Below, one piece after another: positions 21,529 to 29,749 of a stretch of DNA of 64,000 bases. This stretch comes from DASRJW01 sp964567755. Lineage in GTDB: Bacteria; Krumholzibacteriota; Krumholzibacteriia; G020349025. Within the stretch, counting starts at the first letter, position 1; each line of letters opens with the position of its first letter. The stretch lies in assembly GCA_964567755.1 (NCBI GenBank), contig CAZMNW010000020.1, forward strand, positions 1-64,000, given 5' to 3'. The notes under the pieces were generated by a model. The model did no database searches, was not told the DNA's origin, and worked only from the letters and a program-made list of their open reading frames with translations. The translations under genes and the position numbers were made by a program.

Positions 21529-22767
21529 ATGGCGACGAAGATGATGACTGCGTACGACGTCAACCGGATTCGAGCCGACTTTCCGCTCTTGTCGTTGCAA
21601 GTGCGCGGCAAGCCGCTCGTTTACCTGGACAACGCCGCGACGACGCAGAAGCCGCAGCATGTCATCGACGCGCTCACCCACTACTACAGTACGGGAAACG
21701 CAAACATCCATCGCGGCGTGCATTACCTGAGCGAGCAAGCGACGGCGGCATACGAAGCGGTGCGAGCCCAGTCCGCCGCGTTCGTCGGTGCCGCGGACCC
21801 GGCGGAGATCGTCTTCGTGCGCGGGACGACGGAGGCCATCAACCTGGTGGCACAGTCGTACGGGCGCAGCACGCTCGCACCGGGCGACGAGATCGTGCTC
21901 ACGACATTGGAGCACCACTCGAACATCGTGCCATGGCAGATTCTCTGCCAGCAGACCGGCGCGGTGCTGCGCGTGGCGCCGATCGACGACACGGGCACGG
22001 TGATCTTGGAAGCGTACGAGCAACTGCTCGGACCGCGGACGCGCATCGTCGCCTTCGCCCACGTGTCGAATGCGCTCGGCACGGTGAATCCGGTGCGGGA
22101 GATGGTGCGCCTGGCAAAGCAGCACGGCGCCACGGTGCTGGTGGACGGCGCGCAAGCGACAGCCCACACGCGCATCGATGTGCGCGCGTTCGGCTGTGAC
22201 TTCTACACCGTTTCGGGTCACAAGATGTTCGGCCCCACGGGGACGGGTTTTCTTTACGGCAAACGAGCGCTTCTGGAAGCCATGCCGCCCTATCAGGGCG
22301 GTGGCGACATGATCGCGTCCGTGACTTTCGAGAAAACGACGTACAACCACTTGCCGCACAAGTTCGAAGCGGGCACGCCGCACATCGGCGGCGTCATCGG
22401 ACTGGGTGCCGCGATGGCTTACGTGCAGGGAATCGGCATGGAGGCCATTGCAGCGCACGAGGAAGATTTGCGCCAGTATGCGACCGAGCAAGTGGGTGCC
22501 CTGGCCGGCGTGCGTTTGATCGGGACCGCGCAGCACAAAGCGGCGGTGGTCGGGTTCACTCTCGACGGCGTGCACCCGCACGATGTCGGCACGATCCTCG
22601 ACCAGGAAGGCGTGGCCGTGCGCGCCGGACACCATTGTGCCCAGCCGGTGATGGAACGCTTCGGCGTTCCGGCCACGGTGCGCGCGTCCTTTGCCCTCTA
22701 CAACACGCGCCGAGAGGTGGACGCTTTGGTGCAAGCGCTGCATCGCGTGCAGGAGATCTTCCGATGA
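21529..22767 (+). CDS. sufS: Cysteine desulfurase SufS
   Basis: A 412-residue group II cysteine desulfurase, PLP-dependent, releasing sulphur from cysteine for cluster assembly. VYLDNAATTQKP starts the fold, VSGHKMFGPTGTGFLYG holds the PLP-binding Lys, and RAGHHCAQPVMERFG carries the catalytic Cys on its mobile loop. ATG 21529 follows GAGGAGA; the frame is open upstream into sufD but the added residues are not family-like. Its sulphur acceptor here is expected to be SufU, encoded next, since no sufE is present. Confidence 0.97.
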   Translation: MATKMMTAYDVNRIRADFPLLSLQVRGKPLVYLDNAATTQKPQHVIDALTHYYSTGNANIHRGVHYLSEQATAAYEAVRAQSAAFVGAADPAEIVFVRGTTEAINLVAQSYGRSTLAPGDEIVLTTLEHHSNIVPWQILCQQTGAVLRVAPIDDTGTVILEAYEQLLGPRTRIVAFAHVSNALGTVNPVREMVRLAKQHGATVLVDGAQATAHTRIDVRAFGCDFYTVSGHKMFGPTGTGFLYGKRALLEAMPPYQGGGDMIASVTFEKTTYNHLPHKFEAGTPHIGGVIGLGAAMAYVQGIGMEAIAAHEEDLRQYATEQVGALAGVRLIGTAQHKAAVVGFTLDGVHPHDVGTILDQEGVAVRAGHHCAQPVMERFGVPATVRASFALYNTRREVDALVQALHRVQEIFR

Positions 22768-22792
22768 TATTCCACGGCGTGGAGTGTTGCCC

Positions 22793-23242
22793 GTGAGCGC
22801 CGATCTGCGCGATCTCTACCAGGAAATGGTCTTGGACCATGGGCGCCACCCGCGTAATTTTCATGTCATGGCAGACGCCACGTCCCAGTCCGTCGGGTTC
22901 AACCCGCTTTGCGGCGACAAGCTCACGCTGTTCCTGCGTTATGAAAACGACCGGGTGCAGGATGCCAGCTTCCAAGGCAGCGGCTGTGCCATCTCGACGG
23001 CGTCGGCATCGTTGCTCACCGAAATGGTGAAGGGCAAGACGCGAGGCGAGGTGGACGAGTTGATCGCTGCGTTCTTGGTGATGCTCACCGGAAGCGGCGT
23101 CGCCGAAGCAGGAAAGCTCGGCAAGTTGATGGTGTTCGGAGGAGTGCGAGAGTTTCCTGTGCGCGTCAAGTGTGCCACGCTTTCCTGGCGCACGCTGGAG
23201 GCGGCGCTGCATGAGGGAGCGAACGAGGTCACGACGGAGTAG
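22793..23242 (+). CDS. sufU: Zinc-dependent sulfurtransferase SufU
   Basis: A 149-residue IscU-like SufU protein that accepts sulphur from SufS and hands it on. Three metal/sulphur-handling cysteines are visible in FNPLCGDKL, GSGCAIST and VKCATLSW, and the SufU-type insertion lies between the second and third. It begins at GTG 22793, which has GGAG nine bases before it and gives the family's start (SADLRDLYQEMVLDH). The frame runs on upstream through sufS, so the start was chosen on context. It is translationally close to sufS (25 bases). Confidence 0.94.
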   Translation: MSADLRDLYQEMVLDHGRHPRNFHVMADATSQSVGFNPLCGDKLTLFLRYENDRVQDASFQGSGCAISTASASLLTEMVKGKTRGEVDELIAAFLVMLTGSGVAEAGKLGKLMVFGGVREFPVRVKCATLSWRTLEAALHEGANEVTTE

Positions 23243-23306
23243 CGACGCGCGAGCGGATAACTGCCGCGCCACCGCGCTCGAGCGCAGAGTCACAGACGGA
23301 GACGCA

Positions 23307-23699
23307 ATGGAAAACCCGATCCCAAGTCCTGAAGCGCCGACCGCGGAGAGCAACTCCGCGGCGCTGCCCGCGAGCGAGACACGGAGCGTGGACCGCGACG
23401 CAATGCGGGTCCGGATCGTCGAGGTCATGCAGACCGTTTTCGATCCGGAAATCCCGGTGAACATCTACGAGCTGGGCATGGTCTACGACATCGTCGTCGA
23501 CGACGCGGCGAACGCGGTCGTGACGATGACGCTCACCTCGCCCATGTGCCCGGTGGCTGGCAGCCTGCCGGGCGAGGTAGAGGCAAAGGTCGCCGCCGTC
23601 GCCGGTCTCGCCTCGGCACGCGTCGATCTGGTCTGGGAGCCGGCCTGGACGCCGGAACGAATGTCCGAGGCAGCCAAACTCCAGCTCGGCATGATGTAG
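23307..23699 (+). CDS. sufT: SufT/MIP18-family Fe-S maturation protein
   Basis: A 130-residue DUF59/MIP18 protein. The core reads VFDPEIPVNIYELGMVYDIV with the conserved DPE, then TLTSPMCPVAGSLPGEVE holding the conserved Cys. The N-terminal 35 residues are a Glu/Ser/Ala-rich extension. Proteins of this group help place Fe-S clusters in target enzymes and often close suf operons. ATG 23307 lies 64 bases after sufU; the open frame is longer upstream but lacks family sequence. Confidence 0.92.
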   Translation: MENPIPSPEAPTAESNSAALPASETRSVDRDAMRVRIVEVMQTVFDPEIPVNIYELGMVYDIVVDDAANAVVTMTLTSPMCPVAGSLPGEVEAKVAAVAGLASARVDLVWEPAWTPERMSEAAKLQLGMM

Positions 23700-23700
23700 A

Positions 23701-23729
23701 CTCCGCCTCCCAATCGCAGGAGGTGGGAG
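23701..23729 (+). promoter_or_regulatory. Hairpin covering the ribosome site of the next gene
   Basis: CTCCGCCTCC (23701-23710) can pair with GGAGGTGGGAG (23719-23729). The right arm contains the strong ribosome site AGGAGG for the gene starting at 23731, so folding would hide it. It could equally be a weak terminator of the suf operon. There is no following T-run. Confidence 0.4.
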
Positions 23730-23730
23730 C

Positions 23731-24510
23731 ATGAACGGATCGTTGCGCTTTCCAACTACGTGCGCCCTGTGGTTTTGTCTCGCCGTCGTTTTCCTCCCGC
23801 GCCCCGCGGCGACAGAAGACAATCCGGCACTTCCGGGCTTCCAAACCGAGACCTCGGATCCGCGCGCGATCGCCATCGCCGATTCCGTCATGCAGGCGCT
23901 CGGTGGTCGCAGCGCCTGGGATGGCGCCCGGTTCGTGCGCTGGTACTTCTTCGGGCGCCGCATGCACTACTGGGACAAGTGGAGTGGTGACGTGCGCATC
24001 GAAGCTGGCGACCGGCTCGTGCTCATGAACATTCAGACGCGCAAGGGACGAGTCTGGGAGAAGGGTGTCGAGGTCACGCACCCTGATTCACTGGCCAAGC
24101 GCCTCGACAAGGGCTTCGGCTGGTGGACGAACGACATGTACTGGGTGTTCATGCCCTACAAGCTCAAGGACTCGGGCGTGCGTTTGCGACACCTTGGCGA
24201 GCGCGCCATGCAGGACGGCCGGCCCGCGGACGTATTGGAGCTCACGTTCACCGGCGTCGGCCTCACGCCCGAGAACAAGTACGAGGTTCTCGTCGACAAG
24301 GAAACGCACCTGGTCGGCGAATGGTGTTATTACGAGAAGGGGAGCGACACCGAACCGCGTTTCACCATGCCCTGGAAGAGCTGGCGCAAGGTCGGCAACC
24401 TCATGCTCGCCGGCGATCACGGTCGCGACGAAGCCGATTGGAAGCTCGCGGTCTACGACCAGCTGCCACCATCCGTCTTCACGAGCCCCGACTCGGTGGC
24501 CTTGCCCTGA
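23731..24510 (+). CDS. Exported protein of unknown function
   Basis: A 259-residue protein with a signal peptide (LWFCLAVVFLPRPAATEDN, cleavage probably after ATA/AAT-region near residue 28). The mature part resembles lipid-binding or outer-membrane-sorting-like beta proteins: ALGGRSAWDGARFVRWYFFG, then LRHLGERAMQDGRPADVLEL and LVDKETHLVGEWCYYE. No catalytic motif is seen. Its role is unknown, though similar proteins occur widely in uncultivated high-GC bacteria. It follows sufT by 31 bases, possibly read from the same transcript, and converges on the alkylation repair genes. Confidence 0.65.
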   Translation: MNGSLRFPTTCALWFCLAVVFLPRPAATEDNPALPGFQTETSDPRAIAIADSVMQALGGRSAWDGARFVRWYFFGRRMHYWDKWSGDVRIEAGDRLVLMNIQTRKGRVWEKGVEVTHPDSLAKRLDKGFGWWTNDMYWVFMPYKLKDSGVRLRHLGERAMQDGRPADVLELTFTGVGLTPENKYEVLVDKETHLVGEWCYYEKGSDTEPRFTMPWKSWRKVGNLMLAGDHGRDEADWKLAVYDQLPPSVFTSPDSVALP

Positions 24511-24573
24511 ACGGGAGCGCGGGCAGCCGCGAGCGCGAACGTCCGCGGGATCCCAGGATTGGAGCTGTGGGCC

Positions 24574-25134
24574 TCAACGCGGCAGGTGCACATGGCGCAC
24601 AGCGGTGCGGGATGCACGCGACGAGGTCGCCAACGTTCCTTCGTGGTCCAACAACCAGCGCTTGCGCTCCATGCCGCCGCCATACCCCGTGAGCGAGCCG
24701 TTGGCACCGACGACGCGATGGCAGGGAATGACGACGGCGATGGGATTGCGACCGCAAGCGCCGCCGACGGCGCGTGCGGCACCCGGGTACCCGGCGCTCT
24801 GCGCCAGCTCGCCGTAGGTCACCGTCGTTCCGGGTCGGACGCGCTGCAACGCTCGCCATACCTTGCGTTCGAACTCGGTGCCTTGCGGCTCGACCGCAAT
24901 CCCGTCGAGAGCGTGGATGTCGCCGGAAAAATAATCACGCAGGCGCTGGATCAGGGCCGGCGCGCCATTGCGACCGCTCTTCTTCGCGCGCGGAACGGCG
25001 GCTGCAGCCGGCACGCCGGCCACACGTCGTGAGAGCACTCGATCGGCGAATTCCAATGCACAGAGAGTCTCGCCGCGCGTGAGCAGCTGCAGCGTACCGA
25101 TCGGGCTCTTCACTTCATGGCTTCGCGTGTCCAT
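24574..25134 (-). CDS. ogt: Methylated-DNA-protein cysteine methyltransferase
   Basis: A 186-residue suicide DNA repair protein that takes methyl groups from O6-methylguanine. The active site IPCHRVVGANGSLTGYGGG is complete and follows YGELAQSAGYPGAARAVGGA, the DNA-recognition helix; FERKVWRALQRVRPGTTVTY is also typical. It starts within the end of the Ada/AlkA fusion gene (20-base overlap) on the same strand, so the two form an alkylation-repair operon. Confidence 0.95.
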   Translation of the reverse strand: MDTRSHEVKSPIGTLQLLTRGETLCALEFADRVLSRRVAGVPAAAAVPRAKKSGRNGAPALIQRLRDYFSGDIHALDGIAVEPQGTEFERKVWRALQRVRPGTTVTYGELAQSAGYPGAARAVGGACGRNPIAVVIPCHRVVGANGSLTGYGGGMERKRWLLDHEGTLATSSRASRTAVRHVHLPR

Positions 25135-26608
25135 TCTTCGTCCCTTCGTTCCAGAGGATCATGGCGGCATAGGCGCGCCATGGGCGCCACGATTCGGCAG
25201 CGATCAGAACGCGTGCAGCTGTGGCGGGATGACCGTTGGTACCGAGTGCTCGTCGCAGACCCAAGTCGCCGGCGGGAAACGCATCCGGATCGCCGAGGGC
25301 GCGCAGCGCTGCGTACTGTGCCGTCCATGCGCCGACGCCGCGCAGCGCGCACAACGGGCGCACGAATTCATCGAGTGATGCCGGTTGCAGCGGGATGCGG
25401 CCGTCGACGACGGCGGCGGCCAAGCTTTGAATCGCCGCCGCGCGTGCACGTGGCACCGGCAGGCGCGACAGATCGGCGCTTGCCAGTGCCTGCGGGCTCG
25501 GGAACACGCGCTGCAGATCCTCGAAGCCGGCGTTTTCGAGCCGCAGCGGTTCACCGCACAGATCGACCAGTCGGGTGACGAGACGAGTGGCCGCGGCGAC
25601 GCTCACCTGTTGCCCCAAGATGGCGCGCACGGTGGCCTCGAAGCCACAGGCGGCGCCGGGCAGCCGCAGGCCTGCATGGCGGCGCAGCCCGCGCGCCAAC
25701 CGCGGGTCTTGGCGCAAGTGCCGCGCGATGAGATCGGGTTCGGCATCCAGATCGAATTGGCGGCGCAAGCGCGCCACGACCGCCATGAGTTGCGTGGCGT
25801 CGTCGAGACGAATGCGCGCGAGCAAGTGGTTCGCCCCCGGGACGCAACGCATTTCCACCAGACAGTGAGCATTCCCGAGGCGGAGCGTTCGGCAAAAGAA
25901 ATCGTCGCCCGCCGACTCCAAACCCGGCACGACACGCGCTGCGAGGAAGCGCTGCAGCGATTGCCAGTCGTAAGGGGGACGAAAGGCGAGGCGGAGGACG
26001 ATGTCGGAGCCAGTGGGGCGAGTCGTGACGCGGCTCGTGTGGCGCAGCTGCCGCGGCGAGCGCCGATAGGCGGCGTGTACGGCAAAGTTGAAGCGACGCA
26101 CACTGCCGAAGCCAGAAGCGAGCGCGATGGTGCTCATTGGAAGCCGGGTTTCGTCGATCAGGCGCTTGGCAAAAGCCAGACGCCGCGTCTGCGCCAGGGC
26201 ACGTGGTGTGGTGCCGAGATGCTGTAGGAACAAGCGGCGCAAGTGCCTGTCGCCGACACCGACGCGGGCGGCCAGCTCGTCGACGGAGTCGGCATCGAGA
26301 GCGCCTGCGGCGATGAGGCGCAGCGCGCGCGCGACTGTCGTCGTCGTCCCTGCCCAAGCCGACGAGCCAGGGGAGGTCTCGGGCCGGCAGCGCAAGCACG
26401 GCCGAAACCCGGCCTCGGCGGCAGCGGCGGCGCAGGCGAAGAAACGCACGTTCTGGGCGCGGGGCGTGCGCGCCGGGCATACGGGCCGGCAGTAGATCCC
26501 GGTCGTCTGCACCGCGGCAAAGAAGCGCCCATCGAAGCGGGCATCGCGGGCGCGGAGCGCCCGATAACAGGCGGTGGCGTCGAGGTGCTGGGGTTCGGTC
26601 TGCATCAT
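25115..26608 (-). CDS. Ada-type regulator fused to AlkA DNA glycosylase
   Basis: A 497-residue fusion. The N-terminus is an Ada methyl-phosphotriester domain with four zinc Cys (TTGIYCRPVCPARTP and PCLRCRPE), followed by an AraC helix-turn-helix (ELAARVGVGDRHLRRLFLQH), an AlkA N-terminal domain, and a HhH-GPD glycosylase ending LRGVGAWTAQYAALRALG...DLGLR with the catalytic Asp. It probably senses alkylated phosphate and removes 3-methyladenine. ATG 26608 (or 26605) begins the conserved Ada fold; a longer upstream frame lacks family sequence. It overlaps ogt by 20 bases and is probably self-regulated, though no Ada box was identified. Confidence 0.88.
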   Translation of the reverse strand: MMQTEPQHLDATACYRALRARDARFDGRFFAAVQTTGIYCRPVCPARTPRAQNVRFFACAAAAAEAGFRPCLRCRPETSPGSSAWAGTTTTVARALRLIAAGALDADSVDELAARVGVGDRHLRRLFLQHLGTTPRALAQTRRLAFAKRLIDETRLPMSTIALASGFGSVRRFNFAVHAAYRRSPRQLRHTSRVTTRPTGSDIVLRLAFRPPYDWQSLQRFLAARVVPGLESAGDDFFCRTLRLGNAHCLVEMRCVPGANHLLARIRLDDATQLMAVVARLRRQFDLDAEPDLIARHLRQDPRLARGLRRHAGLRLPGAACGFEATVRAILGQQVSVAAATRLVTRLVDLCGEPLRLENAGFEDLQRVFPSPQALASADLSRLPVPRARAAAIQSLAAAVVDGRIPLQPASLDEFVRPLCALRGVGAWTAQYAALRALGDPDAFPAGDLGLRRALGTNGHPATAARVLIAAESWRPWRAYAAMILWNEGTKNGHAKP

Positions 26609-26684
26609 GGAGAATGTGTAGCGCAATCCCGGAGACGGGTTCGCCGTTTTCGGACCTCGATGGACTCCGGGAAAAGGCGCCGCG

Positions 26685-27206
26685 CTACCAACGCCGCGTG
26701 CTGTCCCCCGGCGCCGAGCGCGGGCCTGCGCCGACGGTCCAGGCCGCTTTCGCAAACGCATCGAGCAACTGTGTCACCTCGGCTTGTGCCGGTGCGCCGG
26801 TCTCGCGCAGGAGGCGCATCTGCTCCATCGCCGCCTGCAAATGTGCCTCCGCGAGGTACTCGCGCGCCTGTGGGAACTCCGGCTGGATGTCGAGCGCTTT
26901 GGCGTAAGACTTGAAGGCTTCGTCCAACCGACCCAGCTTGCGCTGCGTGAACCCCAGCATGTTCAGGATGTCCGCATCGTTCTTGCGCGACTTGTTGGCG
27001 CGCTCGAAGAGCTCGAACGCGGCGTCGAAATCCTGTTTCTCGACTTCCTTCAACCCTTGCTCGTAGAGCTGGCCGGCGGCATCCATGGTGGTTTCCGTCG
27101 ACGTCTCCTTCGACCCCGAGCCAGCAGCGGTGGCGCCGCCCGCGCACGCGATGACAGCGATCACGACGCAGAAGACCGAACCGAACCAACGGCGTTGCAA
27201 GCTCAT
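26685..27206 (-). CDS. Periplasmic TPR-repeat protein
   Basis: A 173-residue exported protein. The signal is SVFCVVIAVIACAGGATAAG, with a Cys near the cleavage region that is not a clear lipobox. Residues about 42-130 carry two to three TPR units (LYEQGLKEVEKQDFDAAFEL, ILNMLGFTQRKLGRLDEAFKS, YAKALDIQPEFPQAREYLAE), helical protein-binding repeats. The last 35 residues are helical. The partner is unknown. It lies upstream of the Ada/AlkA gene on the same strand with a 76-base gap, but a functional link is not indicated. Confidence 0.7.
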   Translation of the reverse strand: MSLQRRWFGSVFCVVIAVIACAGGATAAGSGSKETSTETTMDAAGQLYEQGLKEVEKQDFDAAFELFERANKSRKNDADILNMLGFTQRKLGRLDEAFKSYAKALDIQPEFPQAREYLAEAHLQAAMEQMRLLRETGAPAQAEVTQLLDAFAKAAWTVGAGPRSAPGDSTRRW

Positions 27207-27391
27207 GAGCCGACTCCCGTGCTGAGTAGAGGACTGCCCAGAGAATCCGAGACGCGAGCCCTTGGGGCCCCGGAGTGTAGCACCCTGAACCGCGGGAATG
27301 GGTGCTCAGAAGACTCCATGAGTCGATTGATCGAGCCTGGCGGTTCGACCCCACCCTGTACGAACTTAGGAGTAGGAGGAAAGGAGGGAGT

Positions 27392-27934
27392 ATGAACCTG
27401 CTCATCGTCGGTCTCGGCATCGCAGGCCTGGCGGTCGTCGTATTCGCCGCGCGCAAAGTGGGTCTTGCCTACTGGCGGTCGCGTGGAGAACGGCTCGTCA
27501 CGTGCCCGGAAACGCAGGCGCCGGCCGGCGTGGAACTGGATGCGAAGGGCGCGGCGTTGGCGGCGCTGCGCGGCCAACGTCACTTCGAGCTCGAGAAGTG
27601 CACACGATGGCCCGAGCGCGCCGGCTGCGGACAGGATTGTCTGCAGGAAATCGCATCCACACAGGACGGTTGTCGGGTGCACGCCATTCTCGCGGCATGG
27701 TACACGGGGAAATCGTGTGTTCTCTGTGGCAGGGACTTGAGTCGCATCGACTGGACGAGCCATCGCCCGGCGTTGATGGATTCTGGCCGCAAGATCGTGC
27801 AGTGGGCCAACATGGCTGCAGTGGACGTGCCAGGGCTCTTGGAGACGCACCAGCCGGTGTGCTGGGACTGTCAGATCATCGAGTCGCTCGTCCAGCAGCA
27901 TCCGGAACGGGTGACTGTCCGTCCGCCGCACTGA
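27392..27934 (+). CDS. Membrane-anchored Cys-rich protein, unknown function
   Basis: A 180-residue protein with one N-terminal helix (LLIVGLGIAGLAVVVFAA) and a domain rich in Cys pairs: VTCPET, KCTRWPERAGCGQDC, SCVLCGRDL and VCWDCQI. The pattern suggests one or two metal or disulphide sites. It also carries WPERAGCGQDC close to a DLSRIDW segment. No family function is recognised. The start has an ideal AAGGAGG. Its 3' end overlaps that of the convergent histidine kinase by 59 bases. Confidence 0.65.
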   Translation: MNLLIVGLGIAGLAVVVFAARKVGLAYWRSRGERLVTCPETQAPAGVELDAKGAALAALRGQRHFELEKCTRWPERAGCGQDCLQEIASTQDGCRVHAILAAWYTGKSCVLCGRDLSRIDWTSHRPALMDSGRKIVQWANMAAVDVPGLLETHQPVCWDCQIIESLVQQHPERVTVRPPH

Positions 27935-29546
27935 CAGGCTCGAGGAGACCGAGGAAGCTGCGGGTGATGGTGTCGGCATCCGCGTCAATGCGCCAGCAAC
28001 CGTGCGCGTTCCAATGCAGCGCCGGCAGCAACGAGTGCTGCCGATTGCGGTTCACTTCGGCGTGAGCTTGGTGCATGCGAGCAATCAATTGCTCGGTGTC
28101 CAGCTCTTGTGTTGCCGCCACCATGATCCAGGTCGGTGGCCGCGATGGATAGAGGAGATCGGTGCGCCGGATGTTGTCCTCGAGGAAATCCTGCAGAGCC
28201 TGGAGCGTGCTTGCGTCCGTGGAGTCGGCGGTGGCGGTGAGGAGAGACGCATACACGGCGTCATTACGCATCGATCGCACCCGCTCGAGATAGAGCGGCA
28301 AGAACAGGTGCGGCTCCTCGCGCGGCACGGTGAACGAGAACGTGCTGCCGGCCCCGAGCTGACTCTGCACGTGCAAGCGCCCGTAGTTGAGCAGCACCAG
28401 CTCCTTGACGATGTTGAGCCCGAGCCCGAAGCCCTTGGCGCTGGAGCGCGCGTTGCCGTCGAGCTGTTTGAAACGCTCGAAGATGATCTCCAGGTTCTCC
28501 GGCGCGATCCCAGGCCCGTGGTCGGTCAGCCCCACCTCGATTTCACGGTCGTCTGCGGCCGGACGCACCCACAGATGCACCGCCGTGCCGGCGTCGGTGA
28601 ACTTGACCGCGTTGACGCCGAGATTGATGAGGATGCGCCCAATCTTCTCGGGATCCCCGTAAATGCACGGCAGAGTCTCCGGAGCCTCCACCAGCAACTG
28701 CACCTGGGCTTTGGCCGCCTTGCGTTCGAGCGTCGGCAGCACGCGCGCGAAGATGTCGCTCATACGGCAAGGGCGCCGTGAAGTCCGCAGCAGATCCGCT
28801 TCGATGCGGCTGATATCGAGTAGGTCCTCGACGAGCACGTGCAGATCATCGACACGACGCATGATGGTGTCGAGATATTCGCGTTGCTGCTCGCTCGAAC
28901 CGCTCTCGAGTTCCTCGCCGACGGCAGCGGCGTATTCCTTGATCACCGTGAGCGGGGTCCGAAATTCGTGCGAGACGTTGTCGACGAATTGGTGTGCCGT
29001 GCTGTAGAGCTCGCGCAGGCGCTGATTTTGGTTCTCCAGCGAGGTTTTGGCCCCGGCCAGCTCATCCGCGTGGAGTCGGGATTCCTCGGTACGTTCGGTC
29101 ACACGCTCTTCCAGCGTTTCGTTCAGCTGGCGTAGCTCTTGTTCGATGCGTTTGCGTTCCACGATCTCACGATGTAGCTCTGCGTTGGTACTGGCGACGG
29201 CGCGGCCGTAGCTCTTGCAGTATTTGAGCTCGCGCCGCCGCGCTTCGAGGATCTGACCGCGCAGGTTGACCACCCGACGTTCTTGTTCGGTGAGGTACCA
29301 CACGAGCGCGGTGATCAGGAGCGACAGTCCGGCGAGTAGGGCCTGGTCCGTGTGTGCCCAGGGCCAGAGATGGGTGAACTCGCGGTTGAGCAATGGCGCC
29401 ATCGCGATGGCGAGCCCCGTGGTGGACAGCAGGCTGGTTGTGATGAGGATGAACCAGTTCTTGCGCGTGCGCTTCTCGAGCTGCGTGTGCTCCACGATGT
29501 CAGAGCGCAGCATTTCCTCGAGCGGCTGTTGGTATCGTAGATCCAT
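27876..29546 (-). CDS. Membrane histidine kinase with degenerate GGDEF-like tail
   Basis: A 556-residue sensor kinase. Two membrane helices lie near the N-terminus (WFILITTSLLSTTGLAIAM and ALLAGLSLLITALVWYL) with little between them, then a long coiled coil, a HisKA box (NVSHEFRTPLTV, His phospho-acceptor) and a full ATPase domain (NLGVNAVKF, DHGPGIAPENLE, GFGLGLNIV). After it, about 130 residues include NIRRTDLLYPSRPPTWIMVA and TEQLIARMHQAHAEVN, which resemble a GGDEF domain that has lost its catalytic motif. No response regulator gene is adjacent. ATG 29546 was chosen because upstream residues of the open frame are not membrane-like. Confidence 0.83.
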   Translation of the reverse strand: MDLRYQQPLEEMLRSDIVEHTQLEKRTRKNWFILITTSLLSTTGLAIAMAPLLNREFTHLWPWAHTDQALLAGLSLLITALVWYLTEQERRVVNLRGQILEARRRELKYCKSYGRAVASTNAELHREIVERKRIEQELRQLNETLEERVTERTEESRLHADELAGAKTSLENQNQRLRELYSTAHQFVDNVSHEFRTPLTVIKEYAAAVGEELESGSSEQQREYLDTIMRRVDDLHVLVEDLLDISRIEADLLRTSRRPCRMSDIFARVLPTLERKAAKAQVQLLVEAPETLPCIYGDPEKIGRILINLGVNAVKFTDAGTAVHLWVRPAADDREIEVGLTDHGPGIAPENLEIIFERFKQLDGNARSSAKGFGLGLNIVKELVLLNYGRLHVQSQLGAGSTFSFTVPREEPHLFLPLYLERVRSMRNDAVYASLLTATADSTDASTLQALQDFLEDNIRRTDLLYPSRPPTWIMVAATQELDTEQLIARMHQAHAEVNRNRQHSLLPALHWNAHGCWRIDADADTITRSFLGLLEPVSAADGQSPVPDAAGRATR

Positions 29547-29749
29547 ACGGCCTGCGCCAGGCTCGGGTGTGTCTCGAAGAGGAATCGATGTGGCCCGAAC
29601 AGCAACCGACGTGCCACGCAATGTTGCGATCCCGACGCCTGGAGAATGGCGTGATGGTGCGGAATGTGGCGCCTGGTGTACCGTAAGGGCAACGGTGACG
29701 TTGCGGAACAGCTTGCGATGCGAAGCCGCTGGCACCTTGGAGATGGGTC

